A stretch of DNA of 64,000 nucleotides, taken from NCBI GenBank assembly GCA_001464765.1, contig LNDV01000014.1:1-64000 (forward strand), in the 5' to 3' direction. A program made the position numbers and the translations under genes. Positions 45,071-54,076 of the stretch are shown here, in pieces. The notes under the pieces are model-generated. The model worked only from the letters and a program-made list of their open reading frames with translations. It was not told the origin of the DNA and did not search any database. The stretch comes from Betaproteobacteria bacterium Ga0077526 (GTDB taxonomy: Bacteria; Pseudomonadota; Gammaproteobacteria; Burkholderiales; Ga0077523). Every line of letters starts with the position of its first letter. Within the stretch, counting starts at the first letter, position 1.

Positions 45071-45784
45071 TCATACGCTCAGATGCGTGCCGATGCTGGC
45101 CTCCGCGCCGGCATCGCCGACGCGACCGCGGTCGACGATCTCGCCGGATTTGATGAGCGCGAAGGAGTCTGCCACGGACAGCGCGAAGCGGACATTCTGC
45201 TCGACCAGCAGGATCGCCGTGCCGAACTCATCGCGCTGCGCGCGAAGGACACCCGCGAGCCGCTCGATGACCGATGGCTGCAGACCTTCGGTGATCTCGT
45301 CGATCAGCATCAGCTTCGGTGCGGCCATCAGGGCGCGCGCCACGAGCAGCATCTTCTGTTCGCCGCCGGACAGGGTACCGGCCCGCTGCGCCAGGCGTTC
45401 GCCCACGAATGCGAACGCCTTGGTGACCCGGGCCAGACCCGCGTCGAATGTGCGGTCGTCTCGCAGGCCGAGCCGCAGGTTCTCTTCGACGGTAAGATCC
45501 TGGAAGAGCGCCTGCTCCTGCGGGGTGTAGGCGATGGCGCGACGCGCCACGCGATACGGCGGCAGTCCGGACACGGTGTCCCCGAAAACGCGGATGCTCC
45601 CGCCGCTTCGCACCGGCAGGAAGCCCATGATGGTCTTCAGCAGCGTGCTCTTGCCCATGCCGTTCTTGCCAAGCAGCGCGAGGATCTCGCCCGATTCCAT
45701 GGCAAGCGACACGTCGCGCACGATCACAGCCTCGCCGTAGCCGCTGGAAACGCCGGAGACCGACAGCGCCGATGCGGCACTCAT
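45071..45784 (-). CDS. Branched-chain amino acid/urea-type ABC ATPase (LivF-like)
   Basis: A protein of 237 residues with Walker A GKNGMGKST, signature LSGGEQKMLLVARA, Walker B LMLIDEITEGLQP and switch region LLVEQNVRFA. The ATG at 45784 overlaps the stop of the fused permease-ATPase by four bases (ATGA, 45781-45784). It is the second of two ATPases in the importer, matching the LivF/UrtE type. Confidence 0.9.
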   Translation of the reverse strand: MSAASALSVSGVSSGYGEAVIVRDVSLAMESGEILALLGKNGMGKSTLLKTIMGFLPVRSGGSIRVFGDTVSGLPPYRVARRAIAYTPQEQALFQDLTVEENLRLGLRDDRTFDAGLARVTKAFAFVGERLAQRAGTLSGGEQKMLLVARALMAAPKLMLIDEITEGLQPSVIERLAGVLRAQRDEFGTAILLVEQNVRFALSVADSFALIKSGEIVDRGRVGDAGAEASIGTHLSV

Positions 45785-47604
45785 GGCTTCGCCGGCGCGT
45801 GCAGGCCGCCCGAATAGATGGTGCGCACCAGTTCGGACTCGACGACTTCGGCGACCGTGCCATCGAGGACGATGCGTCCCTGGTGCAGGACGATCACTCG
45901 GGAACTGATCTCGCGCACGAAGTCGAGGTCGTGCTCCACCAGGAGGATGCACAGGCCGTGATCGCGAACCAGATCGGTGAGGATCGTGCCGATCATCGTG
46001 CGCTCGGGCTTCGTAAGGCCGGCGGTCGGCTCGTCGAGCAGCAGGACCGAAGGCTCCAGCGACAGCACCATCGCGAGTTCCAGCGCCTGCTTCATGCCGT
46101 GGGACAGATGCTTCGCCTCGACGCCCATCACGGCATCCAGCCCGGTGGCCCGGATCACCTGCAGCGCCGCCTTCGGCAAGGCGAGCGTGGCTTCCCGCGA
46201 GAAGAAGGCAGGGCCGGCGATTCGCGTGCGCGCGATGCGCAGCGACTCCGCCACCGTCAGCGTATCGAAGGCGTTGGCCGTCTGGAACTTGCGCCCGATC
46301 CCGAAACCGACGATGCGATGCGGCGGCAGCCGTGCAGCGTCGTGGTCGTTGATGTGGATGCTTCCGCCCGATCGCTCATAGCCGTCGGACAGGCAGCGCA
46401 TGAGGGTCGTCTTGCCGGCACCGTTAGGACCAACGAGCGAGAGCAGCTCGCCACGCTTCACCGAAAAGTCGATCCCTTCGAGCACCTTGAGGCTGCCGTA
46501 GTGACGGCGGACACCCTTCAGTTCCACGGCCAGTCTGCCCGCGCCTTCGAGACCGGCGAAGGGTGTCGCGGCCGCTTCAACGAGTGTGGGTACTTCGACG
46601 GTGGCTTCGCCGCGCCGCCGGCCGAACAGCCCACCGATGAGCGGCATCAGCCCCTTCGGAATCGCAACGATCACGATGACGAACGCTAGTCCGATGATGA
46701 GCTTCCAGTAGAAGGGCAGATTGCCGCTCAGATACGACGTGCTGGTGTCGATGAGCAGCGTGCCGATGACCGGGCCGAGCAGCGTCCCCCGCCCCCCCAG
46801 CGCGACCCAGATGACCAGCTCGGTACCGAAGACGAAGCCCGTGTACTCCGGGGCCACCACCATCTGCGCGCAGGCAAAGGCGTAACCGGCGATCGCCGCG
46901 ACAACGGCACCGGCCGTCAGCAGCAGGATCTTCACCCGCGACGCGTTGATGCCCAGATACTCACAACGCGGTTCATTGTCTCGGATCGCGATGAGAATCC
47001 GCCCGGCATCGCTGCGGACGAAGAGCCAGGCGCCCGCGGTGAGCAGCACGAGGTAGCCGCCCGCCACCCAGAACCACAGTTCCATCGACACGTCGAAGCT
47101 TTCGAAGCCCGACAGACCGCTGCTGGACCCGGTGAACTCTCCGCCCGTGTAGATCACCTGCGTGAGCACGATAGGCAGCACGAGACTCACCACCGACGCA
47201 TAGAGGGGCGAGGCGCCGTGATAGAAGGAGAGCCAACCGATGATCCCCGCGACGACGATTGCAGCGACAACGCCGGCAGCGAGTGCCAGTGCGGCATAGC
47301 CGAGCGAGAAACCGACATGCGTGAAGATCAGCCCGGCGGCATAGGCGCCGATCCCGAAGAACGCCGACTGACCGAAGGTGAGGACGCCGGTGTAGCCCCA
47401 GAGCACGTCCACGGTCAGTGCCACCGCGGCGTAGAGGAAGCCGCGGATGAGGCTGTTCACCATGAAGGTGTCGAGCACGTAGGGCGCCACGCCGATCACC
47501 GCCAGCGCCACGACCGAGAACACGATCACGCGCCGGAAATCCGAACGCGCCTTCCCGGCAACCGCGGGGCTGCCGGCCACGCCTTGAATGCCCGCGCTAC
47601 TCAC
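45781..47604 (-). CDS. Fused LivM-LivG permease and ATPase
   Basis: A protein of 607 residues, combining what are usually two proteins. Residues about 1-340 are a LivM-like permease with about nine membrane segments (the GYTGVLTFGQSAFFGIGAYAAG motif is typical). Residues about 355-607 are a LivG-like ATPase with Walker A GPNGAGKTTL, signature LSHGMKQALELAM and Walker B LLLDEPTAGL. The LSHG sequence is typical of urea and short-amide importers (UrtD) rather than LSGG. The linker is Glu/Val-rich. It overlaps the upstream permease by eight bases. Confidence 0.9.
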   Translation of the reverse strand: MSSAGIQGVAGSPAVAGKARSDFRRVIVFSVVALAVIGVAPYVLDTFMVNSLIRGFLYAAVALTVDVLWGYTGVLTFGQSAFFGIGAYAAGLIFTHVGFSLGYAALALAAGVVAAIVVAGIIGWLSFYHGASPLYASVVSLVLPIVLTQVIYTGGEFTGSSSGLSGFESFDVSMELWFWVAGGYLVLLTAGAWLFVRSDAGRILIAIRDNEPRCEYLGINASRVKILLLTAGAVVAAIAGYAFACAQMVVAPEYTGFVFGTELVIWVALGGRGTLLGPVIGTLLIDTSTSYLSGNLPFYWKLIIGLAFVIVIVAIPKGLMPLIGGLFGRRRGEATVEVPTLVEAAATPFAGLEGAGRLAVELKGVRRHYGSLKVLEGIDFSVKRGELLSLVGPNGAGKTTLMRCLSDGYERSGGSIHINDHDAARLPPHRIVGFGIGRKFQTANAFDTLTVAESLRIARTRIAGPAFFSREATLALPKAALQVIRATGLDAVMGVEAKHLSHGMKQALELAMVLSLEPSVLLLDEPTAGLTKPERTMIGTILTDLVRDHGLCILLVEHDLDFVREISSRVIVLHQGRIVLDGTVAEVVESELVRTIYSGGLHAPAKP

Positions 47605-48433
47605 GACTGAACCCCTGCGGGCGCACGCGCATCAGCACGGCCGCGGCCACCACGATGGTGAGGCCGCCGAGCACCGGACTCACGTAGGTGCTTACCAGCA
47701 CCTGGGCACCGCCAAATACCACGGTCGCCACGAGCAGACTCATGAAGGAGACGCCCGAGACGAGCACGAGCATGAAGGCGTTCACGAGCCAGGGCACGCC
47801 CATGTTCGGGTCGACGCTGGAAAGCGGCGTGATCAGCGCGCCGGCGAGACTAGCCAGCGCGGCGCCAAGCGAGAACGTGAAGAAGCGCACGAGGCCGCTG
47901 TTGATGCCGAGGCCGCGGGCGAGATCCTCGTTCATGATGACCGCCCGCGTCACCAGGCCGAGACGGGTCTTCTGCAGCAGCGCAGCGATGCCCACGCCGA
48001 TGACGGTCGCGGCGAGCACCAGCACGAGCCGGTAGGAAGAGTAGGACGCCCCGGCGAACTCGATCGCCCCGCTCATGGGACTCTGGACGAACTGCACCTC
48101 ACGCCCGAAGGCGATCGTGATGAGCTGGCCGATGATGATGCCGAGCCCCCAGGTGGCGAGGATGGCGTCTAGCGGTCGCGAGTACAGGGGCTTCACCACG
48201 AGGCGCTCGATGATCATCCCGGCAACGAACCCGATGCCGGTGGCGAACACCAGCGAGGCCCACGGATTCCAGCCGAGCTTCGTGACCGCGAGCGCCGAGT
48301 AGCCGCCGATGGTCAGGAATCCGCCGTGGGCGAAGTTGATGATCTTCATCACCCCGAACACGATGAGCAGACCCGCAGCCACCGCGTAGAGGATGGCCGC
48401 CGAAGTCACGATGTCGAGCAGGGTCGCGATCAT
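47597..48433 (-). CDS. LivH/UrtB-like ABC permease
   Basis: A protein of 278 residues with about eight membrane segments and the motifs LLIVFGVMKIINFAHGGF and EDLARGLGINSGLVRFFTFSLGAALA. It forms the other half of the membrane channel. Its stop overlaps the start of the fused gene (47597-47604), so translation is coupled. A GGACCGGCAC/GTGCCGGTCC hairpin lies between it and the binding-protein gene. Confidence 0.9.
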   Translation of the reverse strand: MIATLLDIVTSAAILYAVAAGLLIVFGVMKIINFAHGGFLTIGGYSALAVTKLGWNPWASLVFATGIGFVAGMIIERLVVKPLYSRPLDAILATWGLGIIIGQLITIAFGREVQFVQSPMSGAIEFAGASYSSYRLVLVLAATVIGVGIAALLQKTRLGLVTRAVIMNEDLARGLGINSGLVRFFTFSLGAALASLAGALITPLSSVDPNMGVPWLVNAFMLVLVSGVSFMSLLVATVVFGGAQVLVSTYVSPVLGGLTIVVAAAVLMRVRPQGFSRE

Positions 48434-48468
48434 GCTGGCAGGGGCTCAGTGAATTGGGATTTGCGACG

Positions 48469-48490
48469 GACCGGCACGCAGTGCCGGTCC
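48469..48490 (-). other. Hairpin between binding-protein and permease genes
   Basis: GGACCGGCAC and GTGCCGGTCC form a ten-base stem with a loop of about two bases. There is no T run, so it is more likely an RNA-stabilising or partial-termination hairpin, as is common after highly expressed periplasmic binding protein genes. Confidence 0.6.
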
Positions 48491-48503
48491 GAAGTCTTCC
48501 TCG

Positions 48504-48527
48504 AGGACTTACTTCAGGACTTACTTC
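48504..48527. repeat. Tandem 12-base duplication at the binding-protein stop
   Basis: AGGACTTACTTC occurs twice in succession (48504-48515, 48516-48527). The stop codon TAA (48521-48523, minus strand) lies in the second copy and an in-frame TAA is present again in the first. It looks like a recent small duplication. Confidence 0.8.
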
Positions 48528-49678
48528 AGGTTAGGACACTGCTCGCCGGGATCGACGTTGTTGAAGGTCTCGATCACCTTCACGGAGCCGTCCTTCTGCA
48601 CCTGGCCGAGGTACATGTTGAGCGGGGCGTGACGCTGCTTGCTCATCTGCACCTTGCCGCGGGGACCGTCGAACGACACTTCGGCGAGCGCCTTGATGAT
48701 CGCGTCCGAGTCGAACGAGCCGGCCTTCTCGACGGCAGCCTTGTAGAGATAGATGGCGTCGTACTGGGGCACGGACAGGTCGTTGGGCGTCTTCAGGTTG
48801 GCGCCGAACTTCTTCTGCATGGCCGCCATGAACTCCTTGGCCTTGGGCGAGTCGAGCGTCGTGAGGTAGGACGCGGTGATGTACGTCCCTTCGGCATCGG
48901 CCCCCATGCTCTTCGCCGTGCCTTCGTCCACGCTCAGGTTGCCGATGTGAGCCTTCAGGCCGGCCGCCTTGAACTGCTTGGTGAGCGTCACGTTCGGCGC
49001 GCCGCCGGCGGTGGACATCACGATGGCATCGGGTGCGGACGAGCGCATCTTGCTGATGATGGCAGTCCAGTCCGTGGCGTCCATCGGCGCGTACTCGTCG
49101 CCGACGACCTTGCCACCGTTTTTCTCGATGTACTCACGCGTGAACTTCAGCATGCCGCGACCAAATGCGTAGTCGCTGCCGACCAGGAAGAAGGTCTTCG
49201 CGCCGAACTTCTTCATGAACTGGTCCACGATCGGCGCCACCATCTGTTCGGGCACCGGCGCGTTGCAATAGAGATACTTGTTGCAGGACCGCCCCTCGTA
49301 CAGCGAGGTGTAGATGTAGGGCTTCTTGCCGCGGGAGACGATGGGCAGGCCGGCATTGCGGGCCGCGCTGGTCTCCATGGAGATCAGCGTATCCACCTTC
49401 TTCTGGAACAGCAGGGAGTCGAAGGCCTTCTGAGCACCGGCCGCACCGCTGCCGTCGTCGGCCACTTCCAGGACGATGGGCCGACCGAGGATGCCGCCCT
49501 TGGCGTTGATTTCCTCGGCGGCGAGTTCGGCGGACTGCACCACCGAGGGCGCCACGACCGAGTTGGCACCCGACAGGCCGACCGGAATGCCAATGCGTAC
49601 GGGATCGGCAGCCATCGCTGCGGGAACGGCAAGACACACGGCCAGGGCAAGCACACTTCGCTTCAGTCGACGGATCAT
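48521..49678 (-). CDS. Amide/urea/branched-chain amino acid ABC substrate-binding protein
   Basis: A protein of 385 residues from the ATG at 49678. A signal peptide (about 1-23, ending PAAMA) precedes a type I periplasmic binding fold: VRIGIPVGLSGANSVVAPSVVQSAELAAEEINAKGGILGR, ISMETSAARNAGLPIVS, and YCNAPVPEQMVAP. Two C-terminal domain strands and a hinge follow. The fold resembles UrtA/FmdD/AmiC-like proteins. It should catch the amide or urea compound that the amidase and nitrilase then hydrolyse. An odd number of Cys (three near 128-139 and one near the end) is visible. Confidence 0.88.
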   Translation of the reverse strand: MIRRLKRSVLALAVCLAVPAAMAADPVRIGIPVGLSGANSVVAPSVVQSAELAAEEINAKGGILGRPIVLEVADDGSGAAGAQKAFDSLLFQKKVDTLISMETSAARNAGLPIVSRGKKPYIYTSLYEGRSCNKYLYCNAPVPEQMVAPIVDQFMKKFGAKTFFLVGSDYAFGRGMLKFTREYIEKNGGKVVGDEYAPMDATDWTAIISKMRSSAPDAIVMSTAGGAPNVTLTKQFKAAGLKAHIGNLSVDEGTAKSMGADAEGTYITASYLTTLDSPKAKEFMAAMQKKFGANLKTPNDLSVPQYDAIYLYKAAVEKAGSFDSDAIIKALAEVSFDGPRGKVQMSKQRHAPLNMYLGQVQKDGSVKVIETFNNVDPGEQCPNLK

Positions 49679-50071
49679 GGGGTCGGTCCTCCAGGTTCTG
49701 CGTTGATCGGACGCCGCATGCATTTCCGCCGCGGCGGGTCGCCTACTGCAACTTGGGCGCCAGGCTCGTCACGATTCGTAACCTGTTGATCGACATGACC
49801 GTCATGACAAGCGGGTTCCTCCGAATGCCCTGTGCCGGTGCGAACGAGCGGCGGAACCCGATGCCTTGGTGCATCGACGTCCGCCCCCTTCGCACCAGGA
49901 AGGTGCCGCATATCACCGAGGTGATAGACGACCGCCTTGCGTTGACGGCCGGCGCCGCCTCGGGGAGACTTTCGCAAAAGGAGACGCGGGATCACGGCCC
50001 GTCTGGCAGATTCCGGCAGGTCAGGCACCGCGTCTGCGCATAACGAATCGCGTCGAAGGGGAGATCTCCCG
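49679..50071. other. Divergent spacer between importer and BTAD regulator
   Basis: A 393-base spacer that holds TATCACCGAGGTGATA (49911-49926), a perfect inverted repeat with seven-base arms, and ATGACCGTCAT (49795-49805), a shorter one. The first is 146 bases upstream of the regulator start and about 233 upstream of the binding-protein start. A 96-residue plus-strand frame here has no recognisable product. Confidence 0.5.
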
Positions 50072-53000
50072 GTGGCTGCCTCGGCATCCCTGCTGGCCAA
50101 GCTGAGCGCGCCGCGCCTGAGCGGCGCCGTGGCCCGTGAGCGCCTCCATCGGCGGCTCGACGCACTGGTGCACCATCCGATCGTCTGGATCTCCGCCCCG
50201 CCCGGGGCCGGAAAGACGACCCTCATCGCCCAGTGGCTGGAATCGCGCAAGCTCTCCCACCAGTGGTACCGCCTGGACCGGGAGGATGCAGATCCGTCCA
50301 CCTTCTTCCACTTCCTGGGCCTCGCAGCCCGCCACGGTCGCCTCGACGCCGCGCCCCTGCCCCGTCTCACCCCGGAGTACACCGCGCACATCGCGGCATT
50401 CGCCCGCCGCTGGTTCCGCTCCCTGTTCGCCACCCTGTCCGGGGTGTCCGTGCTCGTCATCGACGACATCCACGAGCTGGCGAGCGCGGAGAGCGTGCTC
50501 GCCGTTCTCGCCGAGGCGGTCGGAGAGATTCCCCCAGGCCTGCAGCTCATGCTCGTCAGCCGCGAGGAGCCCGCCCGCCCGTTCACACGGCTGCTGGCGA
50601 ACAACCTGATGGGCTGGATCGGGGCGGACGAATTCCGTCTGACAGCCGACGAGTCCGCCGCCCTCGTCCGGGAGCGGCTGCCGGGCGATGGCGCACGCGC
50701 AGAGCACATCCACACGCTGAGTGCCGGCTGGGCGGCCGGGCTCGTCCTGATCGCGGAGCGGATGCGTCGCGGCCTCGGCGGCAATCCCGCCGACCCCGCC
50801 AGTTCGCTGGAAGACGTCTTCGACTACTTTGCCTCCGAGATGCTGGCGCGGACCACACCGGACAACACCCGCATCCTGCTCACGCTCTCGCACTTTCCGT
50901 CGCTCACCGGCGAGATGGCGGCCCTCGCCACCGGTACGCCCCAGGCCGTGGTGCTGCTCGACTATCTCGCACGCCATCATTTCTTCGTGGAGCGCCGCAC
51001 GCTCGATGGCGGTCGGGACAACTTCTACCAGTTCCACCCGCTGTTTCACGCTTTCCTGCGTCGCGCCGAAGCGGCCGGCGGCGACCCCCGGCAGCGGAAC
51101 GAACGGCGGGTCAGCGCCGCCCGTCTGCTGGAAAGCCGCGGGGAGCCTGCACTTGCCGCCGACCTCTACCTCGACGCAGAAGTCTGGGATGAAGCGCGGC
51201 GCGTGGTGGGAACCTGCACCCCCGGCCTGCTCCGCGAGGGCCGACACCGGCGCGTCGCGGATTGGCTCGCCCGTTTCCCCGATGCCGCCTTCGAAGCCGA
51301 TCCCTGGCTGTTCCACTGGCAGGGTGCGGCCACCGGCTTCGCCGACCCGGCAGAGGCAAGACGGTTGTTCGCCCTGGCGGCGAATCGGGCGGCTGCGGTC
51401 GACGATCGCTGGTGCCGGGTGCTCAGCACGACCGCAATTCTCGAATCCGTGTTCGTGGAATTCACGAACTTCCAGGACCTCGATCCCTGGGTCGATGTGC
51501 TCGAAGCCCAGCTCGCCCGGGGCATCCGGTTCCCCGATGCAGACAACGAACTGCGGGTGTGCACGGCGCTGTGCGCCGCCCTCAGCCATCGCCATGGCGC
51601 ACCGCCGTCGCTGCGTCCCGCGATCGACCGGACGTTGGGGCTGCTCGACCGGGCGGGCGACCCGGAACTTCGTGCGATGGCCGGGACCTACCTCCTGCGG
51701 TGCGCCGCCTTCCTGGGCGACGAACTGCTCATGGACGACGTGCTCCCGCGCATGGAAGCGACCGTCGACGACATCTCCGTGGCGCCTCTCGTCCGCGGGC
51801 TTGGCGCCCTGTTCATGGCCTGGGCGCATGTCGCCAAGCTGAACGACGAGGGCGTCGCCTGCAATGTCGCCCGTCTGGGTGCCCTGGCGGATGCCTACGC
51901 CCTGCCCCAACTGCGGCGCTTTGCGGCCATCGGCGGCTGGTGGGGCGAGATGATGCGTCTCCATGGGGATGCGGTCGCCGTCTGGACAGACCGGATGGCC
52001 CTGACGATGGACCACGCCCGCCGCTACGACGTGGCCTCTTTCAACTGCATGCGTAGCTGGCAGGCGCTCACGCGTGGCGATGGCGAAGTCGGGCTCACGA
52101 TGGCGCGGCGCGCGGCTCGTGACTACGAGGATCTCGGCGGGGCCTGGCATCGCCTGCTGGGGCGGGGCATGCTGGTCTGGGCCCTCGTGGACAACGGCAG
52201 GACGGAAGAGGCGGAAACCGCCATCGTCGAGGCGGATGCGCTCGCCGCCAGATTCGGGCTGTCGGCCTATCGGACCTATGCCTGCCAGGGACGGGCCATG
52301 CTCGCAATCCTGCGCGGGGACGACGCGGCGCTGCTTCGGCATCTCGAAGCTCTGTTCGCCGCGTCGGCAAGCCACGGGACCGGTCTGCCCACCCGCTTCT
52401 TCGCAACCTGGATGCCACGGCTCTGCGCCGAGGCGCTGAAGGCGGATATCCGCACGGACCATGTGCGGGCTCTCATCCGCCGCCACGGCTGGCAGTGCGA
52501 AGGGGACGGGAGCGATCGCTGGCCCTGGCCGATCCGTGTGCACGCGCTTGGACGGTTCGTCGTGCAGATCGACGACCAGCCGCTCACCTTCGGCGCAAAG
52601 GTACCGCGGAAGACCCTGGCACTGCTCAAGGCGGTCGTCGCGCTCGGCGGTGCATCGGTGCCGGAATACCGCATCACGGATGCCTTGTGGCCGGACGACG
52701 AAGCCGATGCCGCGCGGGCCGCATTGAGCGTCACCGTGCATCGGCTTCGCAAGCTGCTCGGGCATCCGGACGCCATCCTCGTGGAGGACGGTGCCGTCAG
52801 TGTGAATCCGCGCGTGTGCTGGGTCGACACGGGTGTCTTCGAACGGGCGGCAGATGCCGCCGCGGACCTGCCCACGGACCCCGCGGAACTCCTCAGCGTG
52901 GAATCGGCCCTGGGACTGTATCGCGGCGTGCTGCTGCCGGCCGACGCCGAGGAACCGTGGAGCGCCGCAACCCGCGAACGGCTGCGCGCGAAGTACGTTC

Positions 53001-53275
53001 GAAGCGTGGTCCGGCTGGGCCGCCACTACGAGGCCCTCGGCCTCCGGGAACGGGCGATCGAGTTGTACCTGCGCTCACTCGATGCGGATGAGATGGCGGA
53101 ACCCTTCTATCAGGGTCTCATGCGCTGCCATGCAGCCCTCGGACAGGACGCCGAGGCCCTGGCGGTCTATCACCGGCTCACCAGGACGTTTGCCGTGACC
53201 GCCGGTCTGAAGCCCTCGCCCGTGACCGAAGCGCTGCGGGCCCAGCTGTCAGGAATGACGATTCCCGCGCGATAG
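50072..53275 (+). CDS. STAND-type regulator with SARP/BTAD DNA-binding end
   Basis: A protein of 1067 residues starting GTG at 50072. The N-terminus (about 1-290) is a MalT-like STAND ATPase with Walker A APPGAGKTT (42-50) and Walker B VLVIDDIHEL. Then come helical repeats, likely TPR-like, to about 810. The C-terminus (about 820 on) holds a winged helix and a bacterial transcriptional activation domain, as in SARP regulators. In MalT the DNA-binding end is a LuxR helix; here it is of the SARP kind. Such proteins sense a ligand through the repeats. It may control the divergent ABC importer; that is inference from position. Confidence 0.88.
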   Translation: MAASASLLAKLSAPRLSGAVARERLHRRLDALVHHPIVWISAPPGAGKTTLIAQWLESRKLSHQWYRLDREDADPSTFFHFLGLAARHGRLDAAPLPRLTPEYTAHIAAFARRWFRSLFATLSGVSVLVIDDIHELASAESVLAVLAEAVGEIPPGLQLMLVSREEPARPFTRLLANNLMGWIGADEFRLTADESAALVRERLPGDGARAEHIHTLSAGWAAGLVLIAERMRRGLGGNPADPASSLEDVFDYFASEMLARTTPDNTRILLTLSHFPSLTGEMAALATGTPQAVVLLDYLARHHFFVERRTLDGGRDNFYQFHPLFHAFLRRAEAAGGDPRQRNERRVSAARLLESRGEPALAADLYLDAEVWDEARRVVGTCTPGLLREGRHRRVADWLARFPDAAFEADPWLFHWQGAATGFADPAEARRLFALAANRAAAVDDRWCRVLSTTAILESVFVEFTNFQDLDPWVDVLEAQLARGIRFPDADNELRVCTALCAALSHRHGAPPSLRPAIDRTLGLLDRAGDPELRAMAGTYLLRCAAFLGDELLMDDVLPRMEATVDDISVAPLVRGLGALFMAWAHVAKLNDEGVACNVARLGALADAYALPQLRRFAAIGGWWGEMMRLHGDAVAVWTDRMALTMDHARRYDVASFNCMRSWQALTRGDGEVGLTMARRAARDYEDLGGAWHRLLGRGMLVWALVDNGRTEEAETAIVEADALAARFGLSAYRTYACQGRAMLAILRGDDAALLRHLEALFAASASHGTGLPTRFFATWMPRLCAEALKADIRTDHVRALIRRHGWQCEGDGSDRWPWPIRVHALGRFVVQIDDQPLTFGAKVPRKTLALLKAVVALGGASVPEYRITDALWPDDEADAARAALSVTVHRLRKLLGHPDAILVEDGAVSVNPRVCWVDTGVFERAADAAADLPTDPAELLSVESALGLYRGVLLPADAEEPWSAATRERLRAKYVRSVVRLGRHYEALGLRERAIELYLRSLDADEMAEPFYQGLMRCHAALGQDAEALAVYHRLTRTFAVTAGLKPSPVTEALRAQLSGMTIPAR

Positions 53276-53316
53276 AGAAGCACCGGAATCGCGCGACGCC
53301 GGTTCGCGTGGCGGTG

Positions 53317-54015
53317 TCAGGCGTGGGAGGAATCGTCGCCCGCGGTGCCAACAGGCGGAAACAGACCGTGAGCCATCGCAAGGCGAACAGCCTGCGTGGT
53401 ATTGGCCACTTCGAGCTTCTGCCGCAACGTCGACTGGTAGTTGGCCACCGTCTTCTGGGACAAGGACAGGATCTTGGAGATCTCCGCGACCGACCGGCCC
53501 TCTACAAGCAGGCGGAAGACTTCGAACTCGCGCGCGGAAAGAGTCTGCATCGGGTTGGCGCGCCCCGGAAGGGACAGCACCGCGAGTTCCTGCGCCACGT
53601 CCGGACTCAGGAACAGCTTGCCGGACGCGACCGAGCGGATCGCATCGACGAGAGAATCGGGTGCGCTGGCCTTGGTGAGGTAACCCTTGGCGCCGGCCTT
53701 CAGTGCGCGTGACGAAAACACGCCGTCGTCGTGCATGCTGAAAACGAGTACCCGCGCCTTGGAATCGCGGGTCACGATCCTCCTGACCGCCTCGATTCCG
53801 CCGATCCCCGGCATGCTGAGGTCCATCACGACGACGTCGGGGTCGAGTTCGCAGTAGCAGCGATAGGCATCCTCGCCGGAGCCGGCCTCGGCCACCACCT
53901 CGATGTCGGGCGTACGCTCGAGGATGCGGCGATAGCCTTCGCGGACAACCGCGTGGTCGTCGACGAGAAGAACGGTGACTACATTGTCGGTACGGGCCTT
54001 CGGCGCTGAAGACAT
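53317..54015 (-). CDS. NarL/FixJ-type response regulator (second copy)
   Basis: A protein of 232 residues. Receiver domain: DDH (about 20-22), phosphorylation Asp in DVVVMDLSMPG, Thr/Ser in VLVFSMHD and Lys in GYLTKASAP. The LuxR-type helix-turn-helix includes LSAREFEVFRLLVEGRSVAEISKILSLSQKTVANYQSTLRQKLEV. It is closely related to the regulator at 58396-59073. It lies downstream of the PEP-CTERM gene and reads in the same direction (gap 61 bases). The cognate kinase is likely the one at 59070-60422, or an unlinked one. Confidence 0.88.
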   Translation of the reverse strand: MSSAPKARTDNVVTVLLVDDHAVVREGYRRILERTPDIEVVAEAGSGEDAYRCYCELDPDVVVMDLSMPGIGGIEAVRRIVTRDSKARVLVFSMHDDGVFSSRALKAGAKGYLTKASAPDSLVDAIRSVASGKLFLSPDVAQELAVLSLPGRANPMQTLSAREFEVFRLLVEGRSVAEISKILSLSQKTVANYQSTLRQKLEVANTTQAVRLAMAHGLFPPVGTAGDDSSHA

Positions 54016-54076
54016 GACTGGAATCCTGGAAGGGCCGGGCGAGACCTCCACCCGGCCCTGGCCGTGCGTTTGAACG

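Noticed and set aside
49753..50043. A 96-residue plus-strand open frame upstream of the BTAD regulator
   Set aside because: No recognisable product and no clear Shine-Dalgarno site; the region better fits a divergent regulatory spacer with palindromes.
50021..53026. A 1001-codon open frame antisense to the BTAD regulator
   Set aside because: Same reason: a shadow of a long GC-rich gene, with low-complexity composition.
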